Assembly (NCBI GenBank): GCA_030149165.1
Contig: JASBRY010000009.1
Location: 1,361,076 to 1,425,075 of the forward strand
DNA length: 64,000 nucleotides
DNA from: Phycisphaerales bacterium
GTDB lineage: Bacteria; Planctomycetota; Phycisphaerae; Phycisphaerales; UBA1924
Direction of reading: 5' to 3'
In this document: positions 9,757-18,762 of the stretch, piece after piece
How positions within the stretch are numbered: position 1 is the stretch's first letter
Layout: each line of letters starts with the position of its first letter
The notes under the pieces: generated by a model
Databases searched by the model: none
What the model saw: the letters and a program-made list of their open reading frames with translations, nothing else
Told to the model about the DNA's origin: nothing
Translations under genes and position numbers: made by a program

Positions 9757-10548
9757 TTATGGACGCCGACCACCGGTCTGCTCTCCCGGAGTGGGAGGAG
9801 CTTGGACTTGGGCGGACATCGACCCCTTTCGACCACCAGTCTGCTCGCCCGCTACAGCTTGGGAAGGACTGAGCGAGATGGTGAGGATCAGGACGGAAGC
9901 GATCAGGTAGAATGGCAGCTTCCGAGCATTGCGCAAGATTTCTGCGGCACGCTTGCGTGCTCTTGAACGCATCTGTTGGACAGTGTTCTCGTTCATCCCG
10001 CCGCCTGAGGTCTTGGTAATCATCCGATCATCTTCTCTGCGTGTGGCACCGAGAACCATCGCGATGCGCTGTCTATCAGCTTTATCAATGTAGGAGGCTG
10101 CTAGATTCTGTTTTTCTTTCGCGGACAGGGCGCTGCGGAGTGAGCCGATCGCTTCGTCCATCTCCGCACGATCTTCAATCTTGGTATCCACGGCACTCGT
10201 CATAGCGAGGCGCTGTGATTGAGAGAGCCCGTTGATGAACTCGTTCCGGTGATTGAGTTGGCGGAAGTGCTTGCGACACAGTCCGAGGTACGCCCAGCGT
10301 GAGAGGGTTGACGCGTGGGTCTTGAGCCGATCGATCGCTTGCTCAGGTGAGGGGGCATCATGGAAGGTCGGATAGCTGGAGTTGCTCAACATGCGCCAGA
10401 CTTTGGTATCGATCCATGCGATCATGTCATCGATATCCATTGTCGAATCGGTCAGTGTGCGTGAAGTATGCAAGCAGGCACGCTCGATGAGTTCACGGAC
10501 ATCACGCTCGTACAGATCCCAGAACTTGCTTTCGTCTTGCGTGTTCAT
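9757..10548 (-). CDS. sigma-70-like protein with a C-terminal membrane segment
   Basis: The N-terminal 200 residues resemble an ECF-type sigma factor. MDIDDMIAWIDTKVWRML looks like region 2, and the stretch from LSAKEKQNLAASYID to QQMRSRARKRAAEIL looks like the region 4 helix-turn-helix. Ordinary sigma factors end there. This one continues with a hydrophobic helix (LPFYLIASVLILTISLS, about residues 212-228) and a tail in which GEQTGGR occurs twice. The gene overlaps the upstream TPR-like gene by 4 bases (ATGA), so the two are probably co-translated. A membrane-tethered regulator is an inference. The sigma assignment itself is moderate because the match is by pattern only. Confidence 0.6.
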   Translation of the reverse strand: MNTQDESKFWDLYERDVRELIERACLHTSRTLTDSTMDIDDMIAWIDTKVWRMLSNSSYPTFHDAPSPEQAIDRLKTHASTLSRWAYLGLCRKHFRQLNHRNEFINGLSQSQRLAMTSAVDTKIEDRAEMDEAIGSLRSALSAKEKQNLAASYIDKADRQRIAMVLGATRREDDRMITKTSGGGMNENTVQQMRSRARKRAAEILRNARKLPFYLIASVLILTISLSPSQAVAGEQTGGRKGSMSAQVQAPPTPGEQTGGRRP

Positions 10549-11216
10549 GATTGTTCTCCTCTGGAGAGCTTCATGTCACGAAGCTTTGCGAGCAGTCTCA
10601 AACCAGATTCAAGTGATTGCGCGACTTTGCGTGTTCTGGGTTCGATCTCAAGGTATGCTGCAAGTTCGGAGTTTGGATTAAGTAAACTAGGGTTGTTCAG
10701 GATCGTTTTGAAGATGATTTCCGATTGATCGGTGTAGCCGGCATCGAACAGTGCCACAGCGCCTGTCATTAGCACAGGCACCGAATCTGGGCTTTGCTCA
10801 TGAGCATCGAGGAAATGTGCGATCGCGCTTTGTGGATCACCCAATCGAATGAATCGATCCGCGAGGTTCCCGGATGAGATTTCTCGTCTGCGAGGTGTGT
10901 CGGCGTACTTGAGAGCCGTGAGCTCGAGTGAAACTGCTCGCTCCAGATCTCCCATCGCGCTGTACGCAAGCGCTCGTTGATTCGCACGCGCCCAAGCGGG
11001 ATTCGGATGATCCTCGCCATCTGTTGCGTCATATGAATCGAGCAGTGTGAACAGTGTCGAAGTGAAGATCTCGATCGCTTCAGCATCGTTCTGCTGACGC
11101 GCGGCATGGAGTTCGTTGCACGCATCCATAATCCCGGCTTCGATCGGTGAAAGCTCATCGTGGTTCGAAGCGGTGACGATTGTCGTGCTCGCGTTGGTGG
11201 GGACCATCTGTGTCAT
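10545..11216 (-). CDS. tetratricopeptide-like helical repeat protein
   Basis: About 223 residues, mostly helical, with TPR-like spacing of small and aromatic residues (ARANQRALAYSAMGDLERAV, then RFIRLGDPQSAIAHFLDAHE, then LMTGAVALFDAGYTDQSEII). Such repeats normally bind other proteins. I chose the ATG that begins MTQMVPTN over a longer frame starting 24 codons earlier, because the extra residues are not repeat-like. The stop overlaps the start of the sigma-like gene (ATGA), which suggests the two products work together, for example as a regulator and its partner. No enzymatic motif is seen. Confidence 0.6.
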   Translation of the reverse strand: MTQMVPTNASTTIVTASNHDELSPIEAGIMDACNELHAARQQNDAEAIEIFTSTLFTLLDSYDATDGEDHPNPAWARANQRALAYSAMGDLERAVSLELTALKYADTPRRREISSGNLADRFIRLGDPQSAIAHFLDAHEQSPDSVPVLMTGAVALFDAGYTDQSEIIFKTILNNPSLLNPNSELAAYLEIEPRTRKVAQSLESGLRLLAKLRDMKLSRGEQS

Positions 11217-11451
11217 GCTCGGCTCATTTCTTCTGAGATCCGATACGCCCTCATTGGCGGGTGGATCCGTACATCTGTTGTACTGCAAAGCGGTCTAAAC
11301 GCTGACAACTCAACAGAAAAAACAGACAAAAACGCCGTTTATTGCACAAGAAAGTACTTCTTTTTGATGCAGAATCGGACCGTGTCATGACAACTTCCAT
11401 ATTTCGGTCTTGTGGTGAACTGACACCATGACTCTTGAAAGGAGACTTGTC
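11217..11451. promoter_or_regulatory. divergent intergenic region
   Basis: These 235 bases separate the TPR-like/sigma-like operon (minus) from the secreted basic protein (plus). They are AT-richer than the genes and must hold both promoters. The clearest element is the ribosome site GAAAGGA (11437-11443), which places the plus-strand start at the ATG of 11452. I could not fix -35 and -10 boxes with confidence. Confidence 0.4.
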
Positions 11452-11952
11452 ATGACTATGAAACGGAACAAACTAGCCATCCTCGCACTTGGTGCTGCAG
11501 CGATGATTGGTGGTGTCGCGGCACCAGCGTCCGCGGGCAGCGATGTCTACTGGAATGTGCGGAGTTCAACATGTGCTCCTGCATATTCGTACACTGCTGG
11601 TATTTTGACCATTGACGGGCGTCGTTTCACAATCCGATCTTCACGAAACATCGGACGACAGATTGTGGATGCATTCCGCAGGCAAGGGTATGAAGCCAGT
11701 TGCGTAAACGGACGCGTTGTGGTCTGTTATGACCCGTATTGCCCACCCAATGTGCGCTGGTACCAGCGAGGGTACAGCGCCTCGTTTGAACGATGGAATG
11801 ATCGATTAGAGATCTGCTGGTCGAAAATCCATCGTTCAGGAATCTCTGTGCACTACGGGAACGATTTCAACCGTGGGCACTGGGATCGTAGAAAGTGGGA
11901 TCACGATCGGCGCCAGAAGCGTCGTTATCAGCGTCGTGGACGATGTAACTAA
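11452..11952 (+). CDS. secreted basic protein of unknown function
   Basis: I do not recognise this 166-residue protein. It starts with a clear signal peptide (MTMKRNKLAILALGAAAMIG, then a cut after PASA). The mature part has several cysteines (CAP, ASC, VVCY, YCPP, EIC, and C in the last two residues) that could form disulfides. The final 30 residues are very rich in Arg, His, Lys and Trp. The ATG at 11452 has GAAAGGA eight bases before it; an ATG 24 bases earlier lacks such a site. It is monocistronic, ending at a strong terminator. Confidence 0.75.
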   Translation: MTMKRNKLAILALGAAAMIGGVAAPASAGSDVYWNVRSSTCAPAYSYTAGILTIDGRRFTIRSSRNIGRQIVDAFRRQGYEASCVNGRVVVCYDPYCPPNVRWYQRGYSASFERWNDRLEICWSKIHRSGISVHYGNDFNRGHWDRRKWDHDRRQKRRYQRRGRCN

Positions 11953-11981
11953 TCCGCTGTAGAAAACTCGTGTTCTGGAAT

Positions 11982-12005
11982 AGCCCGGTCTTCACCGGGC
12001 TTTTT
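11982..12005 (+). terminator. rho-independent terminator
   Basis: The perfect 8-bp stem AGCCCGGT (11982-11989) pairs with ACCGGGCT (11994-12001) around a CTTC tetraloop, with TTTTT at 12001-12005. It ends the secreted-protein gene. Confidence 0.93.
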
Positions 12006-12043
12006 CAGTCGCGTAGTATTGCTCCAACTTGAAAGGGTACAGC

Positions 12044-12625
12044 ATGGCAAAGCACATACGAGTGGGGATTCTTTGGGGCTCGCTCCGTAAGGAATCCATG
12101 AACGGCAAACTCGCGAAGTTCGTGGGACAATCGATCAGCAAGGATGGTGGGGTTGAACTGGATGTCATCGATCTCGCTGAGCTTGATTTGCCGATGTATT
12201 CTGAAGACATCTCACCGATGCCCAAATCAGTCAATGAACTGAAAGATCGGTTGATAGCTTGTGACGCTTTGATCGTGTCATGTCCCGAGTACAACGGTTC
12301 GATCACCGGAGCGCTCAAGAACGCGATCGATTGGGCATCTGTGGGTCGCGATGGTGATCCGCCGCGTGCGTGCTTTGAAGGCAAAGTTGCGGGATTGCTT
12401 TCTTCATCACCAGGAGCCCTCGGCGGTATTCGTGGCATGCGTCATGTTCGATTGATTCTCTCACAACTCCAAATGCTCGTGGTTCCCGCTGAATACGCGC
12501 TTGGTGGTGGGCATGAAGCGTTCGATGAGCACGGGAACATGAAAGACGAAACCAAGGCATCCATGGCGATCCATGTCGGTCATCAAGCGATCCGAGTGTG
12601 CAGAGCATTGAAGGCCGAAGGGTAA
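12044..12625 (+). CDS. NADPH-dependent FMN reductase family protein
   Basis: This is a flavodoxin-fold oxidoreductase of the FMN_red family (related to SsuE, ArsH and chromate/azo reductases). The phosphate-binding loop GILWGSLRKESMNGKLA is at the N-terminus, and the family block CPEYNGSITGALKNAIDW, which contacts the flavin, is in the middle. The length, 193 residues, is standard. The start is the ATG preceded by GAAAGGG; a TTG five codons earlier is less likely. The elbB gene begins 14 bases after the stop, so the two probably form an operon. The electron acceptor in the cell is unknown. Confidence 0.9.
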   Translation: MAKHIRVGILWGSLRKESMNGKLAKFVGQSISKDGGVELDVIDLAELDLPMYSEDISPMPKSVNELKDRLIACDALIVSCPEYNGSITGALKNAIDWASVGRDGDPPRACFEGKVAGLLSSSPGALGGIRGMRHVRLILSQLQMLVVPAEYALGGGHEAFDEHGNMKDETKASMAIHVGHQAIRVCRALKAEG

Positions 12626-12639
12626 TAGGGAGCGTAGTC

Positions 12640-13293
12640 ATGCCAAAGGTCGGAGTGATTCTGAGTGGGTGTGGAGTCTTCGATGGGTCTGAGATCCAGG
12701 AAGCATCGGCGGCATTAATCGCGCTCGCACAGCGTGGTATCGAGTATCGATGCATGGCTCCTGATATGGACTACAAAGTCGTCGATCACCTGAGTGGGCA
12801 AGAGACAGGAGAGGCACGCAATGTGCTCACCGAATCGGCTCGCATCGCTCGTGGGGAGATTGATAATCTTAAGGATGTCAAAGGAATCGATTATGACGCG
12901 TTCATCCTACCTGGTGGTTTCGGAGCTGCGAAGAATCTGTGCACATTCGCTGTTGATGGTGCAGCGTGCTCTGTGAATCCTGAAGTGGATCGTGTGCTCA
13001 AGGAAGCACACGCCGCTGGGAAACCGATGGGATTCATCTGCATCGCACCGGCACTTGGAGCGAAAGTCTTTGGTGCTCAGGGCGCGAAAGTGACAATTGG
13101 ACACGACACAGGTACAGCAGCCGCAGTATCAGCTACCGGGGCAACCCATGTTGAAGCTGATGCTGAAGAAATTGTGGTTGACGATACTCTCAACATCATC
13201 TCAACTCCGGCATACATGGAAGCAAAGAATCCTGCGCAAGTCTTCGAAGGGATCTCAAAGCTTGTGGAAAACATCGTTACTCGGATTCACTGA
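12640..13293 (+). CDS. elbB: ElbB-like glyoxalase / DJ-1/PfpI family protein
   Basis: This is a class I glutamine amidotransferase-like protein of the DJ-1/PfpI superfamily, ElbB subgroup. ElbB has been linked to isoprenoid biosynthesis and has glyoxalase activity in vitro. The N-terminus VGVILSGCGVFDGSEIQEA and the central block FILPGGFGAAKNLCTFAV are the family signatures. The nucleophile-elbow cysteine is in GFICIAPA. The 217 residues match the family. I start at the ATG with AGGGAG upstream instead of an in-frame ATG 42 bases earlier. Its 3' end overlaps the convergent hutI gene by 17 bases. Confidence 0.92.
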   Translation: MPKVGVILSGCGVFDGSEIQEASAALIALAQRGIEYRCMAPDMDYKVVDHLSGQETGEARNVLTESARIARGEIDNLKDVKGIDYDAFILPGGFGAAKNLCTFAVDGAACSVNPEVDRVLKEAHAAGKPMGFICIAPALGAKVFGAQGAKVTIGHDTGTAAAVSATGATHVEADAEEIVVDDTLNIISTPAYMEAKNPAQVFEGISKLVENIVTRIH

Positions 13294-14512
13294 GCGTGTT
13301 GTGAACCACATTGCCGTTGCAGATCACCAGCTGAACATGTGAACCACCGAACTCGTAGCCGAGTTGGCGTTCATCGGTGTGGCGGAGCATGATCAGATCT
13401 GCTCGATTGCCAACCTTGATCGAACCAGTATCTTCTAGACCAAGCAGATAGGAAGCGTTTGCCGTGCATGCAGAAATCGCTTCCGCGGCGGTGATGTTTA
13501 GATTCCGTACAGCAAGTGCGATGGACATCGGAATAGAGAAGCAGGGGGCTGAGCCTGGATTTGCATTGGTTGCGATGACCAATGCTCCTCCCGCATCAAT
13601 AAATGCTCGGCCATCTGCGTAACGACCATCGACATGAAAACCTGAACAGGGCAACATGACTCCCAATGTATTCGACTTTGCGAGTTTGGTGAGACACTGA
13701 TTACTCGTTGCTTCCAGATGATCAACACTCAGAGCACCCATCTCGATCGCGGATTTGAGCATCCCCAGTTCATTGAACTGATCCGCGTGAACACGCAGTT
13801 TGTGCCCGAGTTGTTGCGCGGCTTTGAACAAAGCTTCGGTTTCTTCGACGCTCCATGCCCCTTCTTCGGTGTACGCATCGATGACAATGTTTGGGTAACG
13901 CTCATGGATCGCTGAGAGCGTTTCATTGATGGTGCGCTGAACAAAGTTTGGATCGTCAGGATCTTTCGCGTGTCCAATACAAGCCGTAGGGGTGATATGA
14001 CCAACCCATTGATCCGCGGCTCTATGGATTGCTTCGAGCATCTTCAGTTCGGATTCTGTATTGAGTCCGTATCCGGATTTGATCTCGCATGCTGTGGTGC
14101 CTTCGTGGAGCATCGCATCGAGGTGCCTCATGAGTTGAGCTTCGAGTTGCTCAACACTCGCTTCACGCACGGCACGCACGGTTGACATGATCCCGCCGCC
14201 TGATTTCAGAATGTCCAGGTAGGTTGCCCCTCGCTGTTTGAGCTCCCACTCGTCGAGACGATCACCGGCCCAGCAGGCGTGGGTGTGCGCATCAATGAAC
14301 GACGGCATGACCACTCGTTGCTGCGCGTCGATCTCGATCGCATTCTGGTCCGTGATACGCTGTGAGCTGACTTGGCTGATTCGACCATCTTGAATCAGGA
14401 TGGATCCAGATTCAATGACTCCAAGATCCGACATCTCCGATCCCCTGCGAGGGAGAGGTCCATGATCGAGCGTAAGCAATCGCGCGTTGTTGATGATGAA
14501 TGATCGGCTCAT
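13277..14512 (-). CDS. hutI: imidazolonepropionase
   Basis: It hydrolyses 4-imidazolone-5-propanoate to N-formimidoyl-L-glutamate, the third step of histidine degradation, in the cytosol. It is an amidohydrolase-superfamily metal enzyme. The metal-binding HTH is in FIDAHTHACWAGDR, and further ligands lie in the GHAKD and RVHADQFNELG segments. MLPCSGFHVDG and ATNANPGSAPC complete the pattern. The length of 411 residues is standard. The start overlaps the end of hutG by four bases (ATGA), so it is the last gene of the hut operon. Confidence 0.96.
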   Translation of the reverse strand: MSRSFIINNARLLTLDHGPLPRRGSEMSDLGVIESGSILIQDGRISQVSSQRITDQNAIEIDAQQRVVMPSFIDAHTHACWAGDRLDEWELKQRGATYLDILKSGGGIMSTVRAVREASVEQLEAQLMRHLDAMLHEGTTACEIKSGYGLNTESELKMLEAIHRAADQWVGHITPTACIGHAKDPDDPNFVQRTINETLSAIHERYPNIVIDAYTEEGAWSVEETEALFKAAQQLGHKLRVHADQFNELGMLKSAIEMGALSVDHLEATSNQCLTKLAKSNTLGVMLPCSGFHVDGRYADGRAFIDAGGALVIATNANPGSAPCFSIPMSIALAVRNLNITAAEAISACTANASYLLGLEDTGSIKVGNRADLIMLRHTDERQLGYEFGGSHVQLVICNGNVVHNTLSESE

Positions 14513-15390
14513 GAACCCCGCTCCGAAAATCCTTTGAGGAAGGTCAGGAACAACCGTGCCGCTAATCGTGCCGTCCGATTGAAATGGTCATTCGGCGGCG
14601 ATAGTTCCATGATGTCGAAGCAGCAAACATCGGGGTTGCTTCCAGCGGCATGTACCCATTGGGCGGTATATTCCGGTGTCCACCCCATCGGATTCATGGC
14701 GCTCACACCAGGCGCATGAGCGGCGTCGATGACATCAAGATCCAATGACACGAATGTATTCCCTGCTAGCCAATGCGAATCGGGAGCTGCGGTTGTATCA
14801 ATGTGTCCATTGTGAGACTGGAACCATTTGACATGCTCACGGCTATTACTCATTGGGTCGAATCCATGAATCCGCAGAGCGTTGACGGCTTTTGTCTCCA
14901 CAAGTCTACGGAAAGGCATGCCGGAACCGTCAGTCTCGCGCACATCAAGGTGAGGATCGAAGTAGACACCGTTGAGAGGTCCGAACCTATTGGCGACGGC
15001 ACGCACGAATGGGAAGGTGATGTCGTGACCTCCTCCTATTGCGACGGGAAAGAGTCCGAGCTCCAGTACTGATTCAACCGCTTGGGTTACTCGATCATGA
15101 GTTTCATGGAGATTGCCGGGGACTACATCAACATCACCTGCATCAAAGACTCTTGGCCAATCCCAATCAATAGGCTGGGCAATGCTCATTGTTGTGAGAG
15201 CGGAGCGGAATGCCGCAGGGCCTTCTTTCGCGCCGGGCCTTCCGTTGTTGAGAGCAACCCCGGTATCGTCTGGTATCCCGATGAGCGCAACATGGCATTC
15301 AGCAGGATCCCTGCAGATCTTTGAAGCAAACTTGGTATCGGGGATATCGGCGTCCCATTCGTATGGACGGAGATGGGGAAGTTGCATCAT
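14509..15390 (-). CDS. hutG: formimidoylglutamase (arginase family)
   Basis: This is an arginase/agmatinase-fold enzyme with two manganese ions. In this operon it should hydrolyse N-formimidoylglutamate to glutamate and formamide, the last step of the pathway. The manganese-binding sites are visible as GGGHDITFPF, FDPHLDVRE and SLDLDVIDAAHAPG. Length 293 residues. The substrate follows from its place between hutU and hutI; sequence alone could also fit an agmatinase-like enzyme. Four-base overlap with hutI downstream, six bases after hutU upstream. Confidence 0.9.
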   Translation of the reverse strand: MMQLPHLRPYEWDADIPDTKFASKICRDPAECHVALIGIPDDTGVALNNGRPGAKEGPAAFRSALTTMSIAQPIDWDWPRVFDAGDVDVVPGNLHETHDRVTQAVESVLELGLFPVAIGGGHDITFPFVRAVANRFGPLNGVYFDPHLDVRETDGSGMPFRRLVETKAVNALRIHGFDPMSNSREHVKWFQSHNGHIDTTAAPDSHWLAGNTFVSLDLDVIDAAHAPGVSAMNPMGWTPEYTAQWVHAAGSNPDVCCFDIMELSPPNDHFNRTARLAARLFLTFLKGFSERGS

Positions 15391-15396
15391 CAGATC

Positions 15397-17139
15397 CTAC
15401 ATTGGAATGTCGACTTCTTGTTCTTTCCCGCACTGAATAGCATCTTCGTACCCAGCATCAGCATGTCGGAAGATTCCCATCATCGGGTCATTTCGAAGTA
15501 CACGAGCGAGCCGATCAGCGGCTTCTGGGGTGCCGTCGGCGACGATGACCTGTCCGGCGTGTTGGCTGAATCCGATCCCGACACCGCCGCCGTGATGGAA
15601 ACTGACCCAACTGGCGCCGGATGCGATGTTGACCGCGAAGTTGAGGAGCGGCCAATCGGATACGGCATCGGTGCCGTCTTTCATCGATTCGGTTTCACGA
15701 TTTGGAGATGCTACAGAACCACAATCAAGGTGATCACGCCCGATCACGATTGGAGCGGATACCGCACCGCACTGAACCATGTTGTTAAACAACAATCCCG
15801 CTTTGTCCCGTTCTCCAAGACCAAACCAGCAGATGCGACAAGGGAGTCCTTGGAACGCGAAGCGGGGTTCACAGTTCTCGAAGTCCTGATTGAGCAGAGC
15901 TTGAGGGTTCTTGTGGCAACCAAGAATCCACTGGTGCAGACGCTCGTTGTATCCACCGTCTTCCTTAGGGAAGAGCTGGAGCAGCGCGTAGTCTGTCTTG
16001 TAGATATCGATCGGGTCACCTGAGAGAGCACACCAGCGGAACGGCCCTCTCCCCAAGCAGAACTGAGGGCGGATGTACGCTGGAACGAAGCCCGGGAACG
16101 CGAACGCGTCCTTGAATCCTTCATCAAACGCTCTCTGACGGATGTTGTTGCCGTAGTCGAAGGTGATCGCGCCGAGTGTTTGGAGCTTGACCATCGCTTC
16201 GACATGGCGACGCATGGATGCGAGCGACTTCTTCTGGTATGCGGCACTGTCCTCTTGTCGCGCCTGTTCTGCTTGCTCGAAGGTGTACTCGATCGGGCAA
16301 TATCCTTGAAGTGGATCGTGAGCACTGGTTTGATCCGTCAGCGTGTCAGGAATGATGTTGCGTTCGATCAATCGCTCGAGGAGTGTGATCGCGTTGCCTT
16401 GCCAGCCCACTGAGATAGCTTCTTTCTGTTCTTTCAGTTCCAGCGCCCGATCAATCGCGGCGTCCAGATCATCGACCAGTTCATCCAGGTACTCGTCTTC
16501 GAGTCGTCTCTGGAGTCTGGTACGATCGACATCCGCGATCAGTCCCGTTCCTCCATTGAGCGTAATTGCGAGCGGTTGAGCGCCACCCATCCCGCCGCAT
16601 CCGCCTGTGACATTGAGGGTTCCAGCAAGGGTCCCATTGAAATGATCGCGAGCGCACTGTGCGTAGGTTTCAAATGTGCCTTGCAGGATGCCTTGCGTGC
16701 CGATGTAGATCCATGATCCAGCCGTCATTTGGCCGTACATCATGAGTCCCTTGGAGGCAAGCTCATCAAAGTGTTCTTGGGTTGCCCAATGCGGCACGAG
16801 GTTTGAGTTCGCGATCATGACCCTCGGAGCGTCTGCATGAGTCTGGATGACACCTACAGGCTTCCCTGACTGGACCAGCAGAGTCTCGTCTGGTTTGAGT
16901 CTTTTCAAGGTCTGAATGATTGCGTCGTAGGATTCCCATGAGCGTGCGGCTTGTCCTCGTCCGCCATAGACAATGAGTGATTGGGGGTGCTCAGCAACCT
17001 CCGGATCAAGATTGTTCATGAGCATGCGCATCGCGGCTTCTGCTTGCCAAGTCGAGCAAGTTTTTTCAGTTCCCCTAGGAGCTCGGATGACACGGTCTTG
17101 GGGTTCTGGTATTAACGATGATGCTTGAATCGTGCTCAT
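15397..17139 (-). CDS. hutU: urocanate hydratase
   Basis: It converts urocanate to 4-imidazolone-5-propanoate using a tightly bound NAD as electrophile, the second step of histidine degradation. Family blocks are [34 protein letters not shown], the NAD-binding [14 protein letters not shown], and, near the C-terminus, [17 protein letters not shown]. The 580 residues are slightly longer than the usual 550-560, because of a short N-terminal extension and loops. The gap to hutH is 36 bases and to hutG six bases, consistent with one transcript. Confidence 0.97.
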   Translation of the reverse strand: MSTIQASSLIPEPQDRVIRAPRGTEKTCSTWQAEAAMRMLMNNLDPEVAEHPQSLIVYGGRGQAARSWESYDAIIQTLKRLKPDETLLVQSGKPVGVIQTHADAPRVMIANSNLVPHWATQEHFDELASKGLMMYGQMTAGSWIYIGTQGILQGTFETYAQCARDHFNGTLAGTLNVTGGCGGMGGAQPLAITLNGGTGLIADVDRTRLQRRLEDEYLDELVDDLDAAIDRALELKEQKEAISVGWQGNAITLLERLIERNIIPDTLTDQTSAHDPLQGYCPIEYTFEQAEQARQEDSAAYQKKSLASMRRHVEAMVKLQTLGAITFDYGNNIRQRAFDEGFKDAFAFPGFVPAYIRPQFCLGRGPFRWCALSGDPIDIYKTDYALLQLFPKEDGGYNERLHQWILGCHKNPQALLNQDFENCEPRFAFQGLPCRICWFGLGERDKAGLLFNNMVQCGAVSAPIVIGRDHLDCGSVASPNRETESMKDGTDAVSDWPLLNFAVNIASGASWVSFHHGGGVGIGFSQHAGQVIVADGTPEAADRLARVLRNDPMMGIFRHADAGYEDAIQCGKEQEVDIPM

Positions 17140-17175
17140 GATGATGTTCCGTTTCTGATTGAAGATAGTAGGGGA

Positions 17176-18702
17176 TCAGAGTTCGAATGCGAAGCGATCA
17201 TTGCGAATCAGCTCCTCGATCGCGGCGATGTCAGGCGATGGAGTTCGGTCCTCAGTGAGTGGCGAGACAACCTCTCGGATAGCTTTGATCGCGGCTTCGA
17301 TGCGATGACCCGAAGTATGCGGACGATGACACTCAATCCCTTCTGCCGAGCAAAGCAACTCTGATGCAATCACGGATCGGGCGAGTTTGAGTGCTCTGCT
17401 TGCCTTAGCAGCGCTGCGGGGACCGAACGAGTTGTAATCTTCCATCCCTGCACAAGTTGATAGATTCGCGACACTCGCCGGATTTGCAAGTCCGATCAGT
17501 TCATTGCAAATCGCTGCGGCTGCGTATTGAACAATCATAAATCCGGACATCACGCCCGGCTTGGGACTCATGAATGCTCGGAGTTGGGATTCAGGATCGA
17601 AGACCGACAAAATATGGTACATACGACGCTCGGAGATACCTGCGAGATGCGCGATCCCGATCGCGAGCGTGTCGAGTGGAAGCGCCACCGGCATGCCGTG
17701 GAAACAACCTGCAGAAACAATGTCCGGGGTTTCCTTCGTCGTCTCAAAGATGAGTGGATTGTCAGTGACCGCACCCAGTTCATTGAGCAAACTTGATTGG
17801 CAAGATCTAAGCGAATCAAGCACCGCCCCCATCACAAGCGGGGCGCATCGGAATGAGTACGGATCCTGAACGCGAGGATCATTCTCTGCGTGTGATTCAA
17901 CAATCGTACTGCCCTCTAGGAGCGATCGCATCGTAGTTGCGACCTCCGATGCACCGGGCTGGTTCCGTGCTTCATAGATGCGTGGATCTAGGTATCCATG
18001 CGAAGCGCGAGCCGCATCGATTGACATCGCGTTTGCGATTAATGCGGCGTCAATGAGTTGTTCAAGGTCCTGATATATAAGCGAAAATCGTGCTGTCATT
18101 AGGTGTGTGCCATTAATGAGCGCAAGCCCCTCCTTCGCTTTGAGTGTTATGGGTTCGATGCCGGCGTCTTGTAATGCAACAAGAGCGTCGGTTTCGCGCC
18201 CTTGGATCCTGACTTTCCCCTCACCGATCATTGCTTGTGCGACATGAGCGAGCGGTGCGAGATCGCCCGATGCGCCGACTGAACCGAGCTCTGGAACAAT
18301 CGGGGTGATGCCGTGATTCAACATGGAAATCAGGAGTTCAACGAGTTGAACACGCACTCCGGACTTTGCTCTGCTCAATGAGCAGACAAGAACGAACATC
18401 ATCCCACGAACGATCTCGTCCTCGAGTGGATCCCCAACCCCTGCGGCGTGAGAACGAATTAGGTTCCTTTGAAGATTCTCCAGATCCTCATGCTCGATTC
18501 GTTGATTGGAAAGTGATCCGAACCCAGTGTTGATGCCGTAGTGGGGGGAGCCGTCATTGAGCACGGTTTCCAGACTCACACGGCATTGCTCGATCGCAGC
18601 GCGGGACTCTTCGGAGAGCGAAATTCGAGGCATTTCACGGGCAACCTGTGTCACAAGCTGTGGTGTCAAGACAAGATCTGAGGTGATGATGATTGGATCC
18701 AT
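17176..18702 (-). CDS. hutH: histidine ammonia-lyase
   Basis: It removes ammonia from L-histidine to give urocanate, the first step of the pathway. The Ala-Ser-Gly triad that cyclises into the MIO cofactor is at residues 144-146 in GSVGASGDLAPLAH. The N-terminal YGINTGFGSL and the C-terminal VQDPYSFRCAP are also diagnostic. 508 residues, the normal size. It is the first gene of the minus-strand operon hutH-U-G-I, and its promoter must lie in the 60 bases shared with the divergent ctlX gene. No hutC or hutP regulator is seen nearby. Confidence 0.97.
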   Translation of the reverse strand: MDPIIITSDLVLTPQLVTQVAREMPRISLSEESRAAIEQCRVSLETVLNDGSPHYGINTGFGSLSNQRIEHEDLENLQRNLIRSHAAGVGDPLEDEIVRGMMFVLVCSLSRAKSGVRVQLVELLISMLNHGITPIVPELGSVGASGDLAPLAHVAQAMIGEGKVRIQGRETDALVALQDAGIEPITLKAKEGLALINGTHLMTARFSLIYQDLEQLIDAALIANAMSIDAARASHGYLDPRIYEARNQPGASEVATTMRSLLEGSTIVESHAENDPRVQDPYSFRCAPLVMGAVLDSLRSCQSSLLNELGAVTDNPLIFETTKETPDIVSAGCFHGMPVALPLDTLAIGIAHLAGISERRMYHILSVFDPESQLRAFMSPKPGVMSGFMIVQYAAAAICNELIGLANPASVANLSTCAGMEDYNSFGPRSAAKASRALKLARSVIASELLCSAEGIECHRPHTSGHRIEAAIKAIREVVSPLTEDRTPSPDIAAIEELIRNDRFAFEL

Positions 18703-18762
18703 GTCTGATTGTGGGCATGATCAGAGGTTTCTTCCACTGGATCGGTCTTATGATGGTCACGA

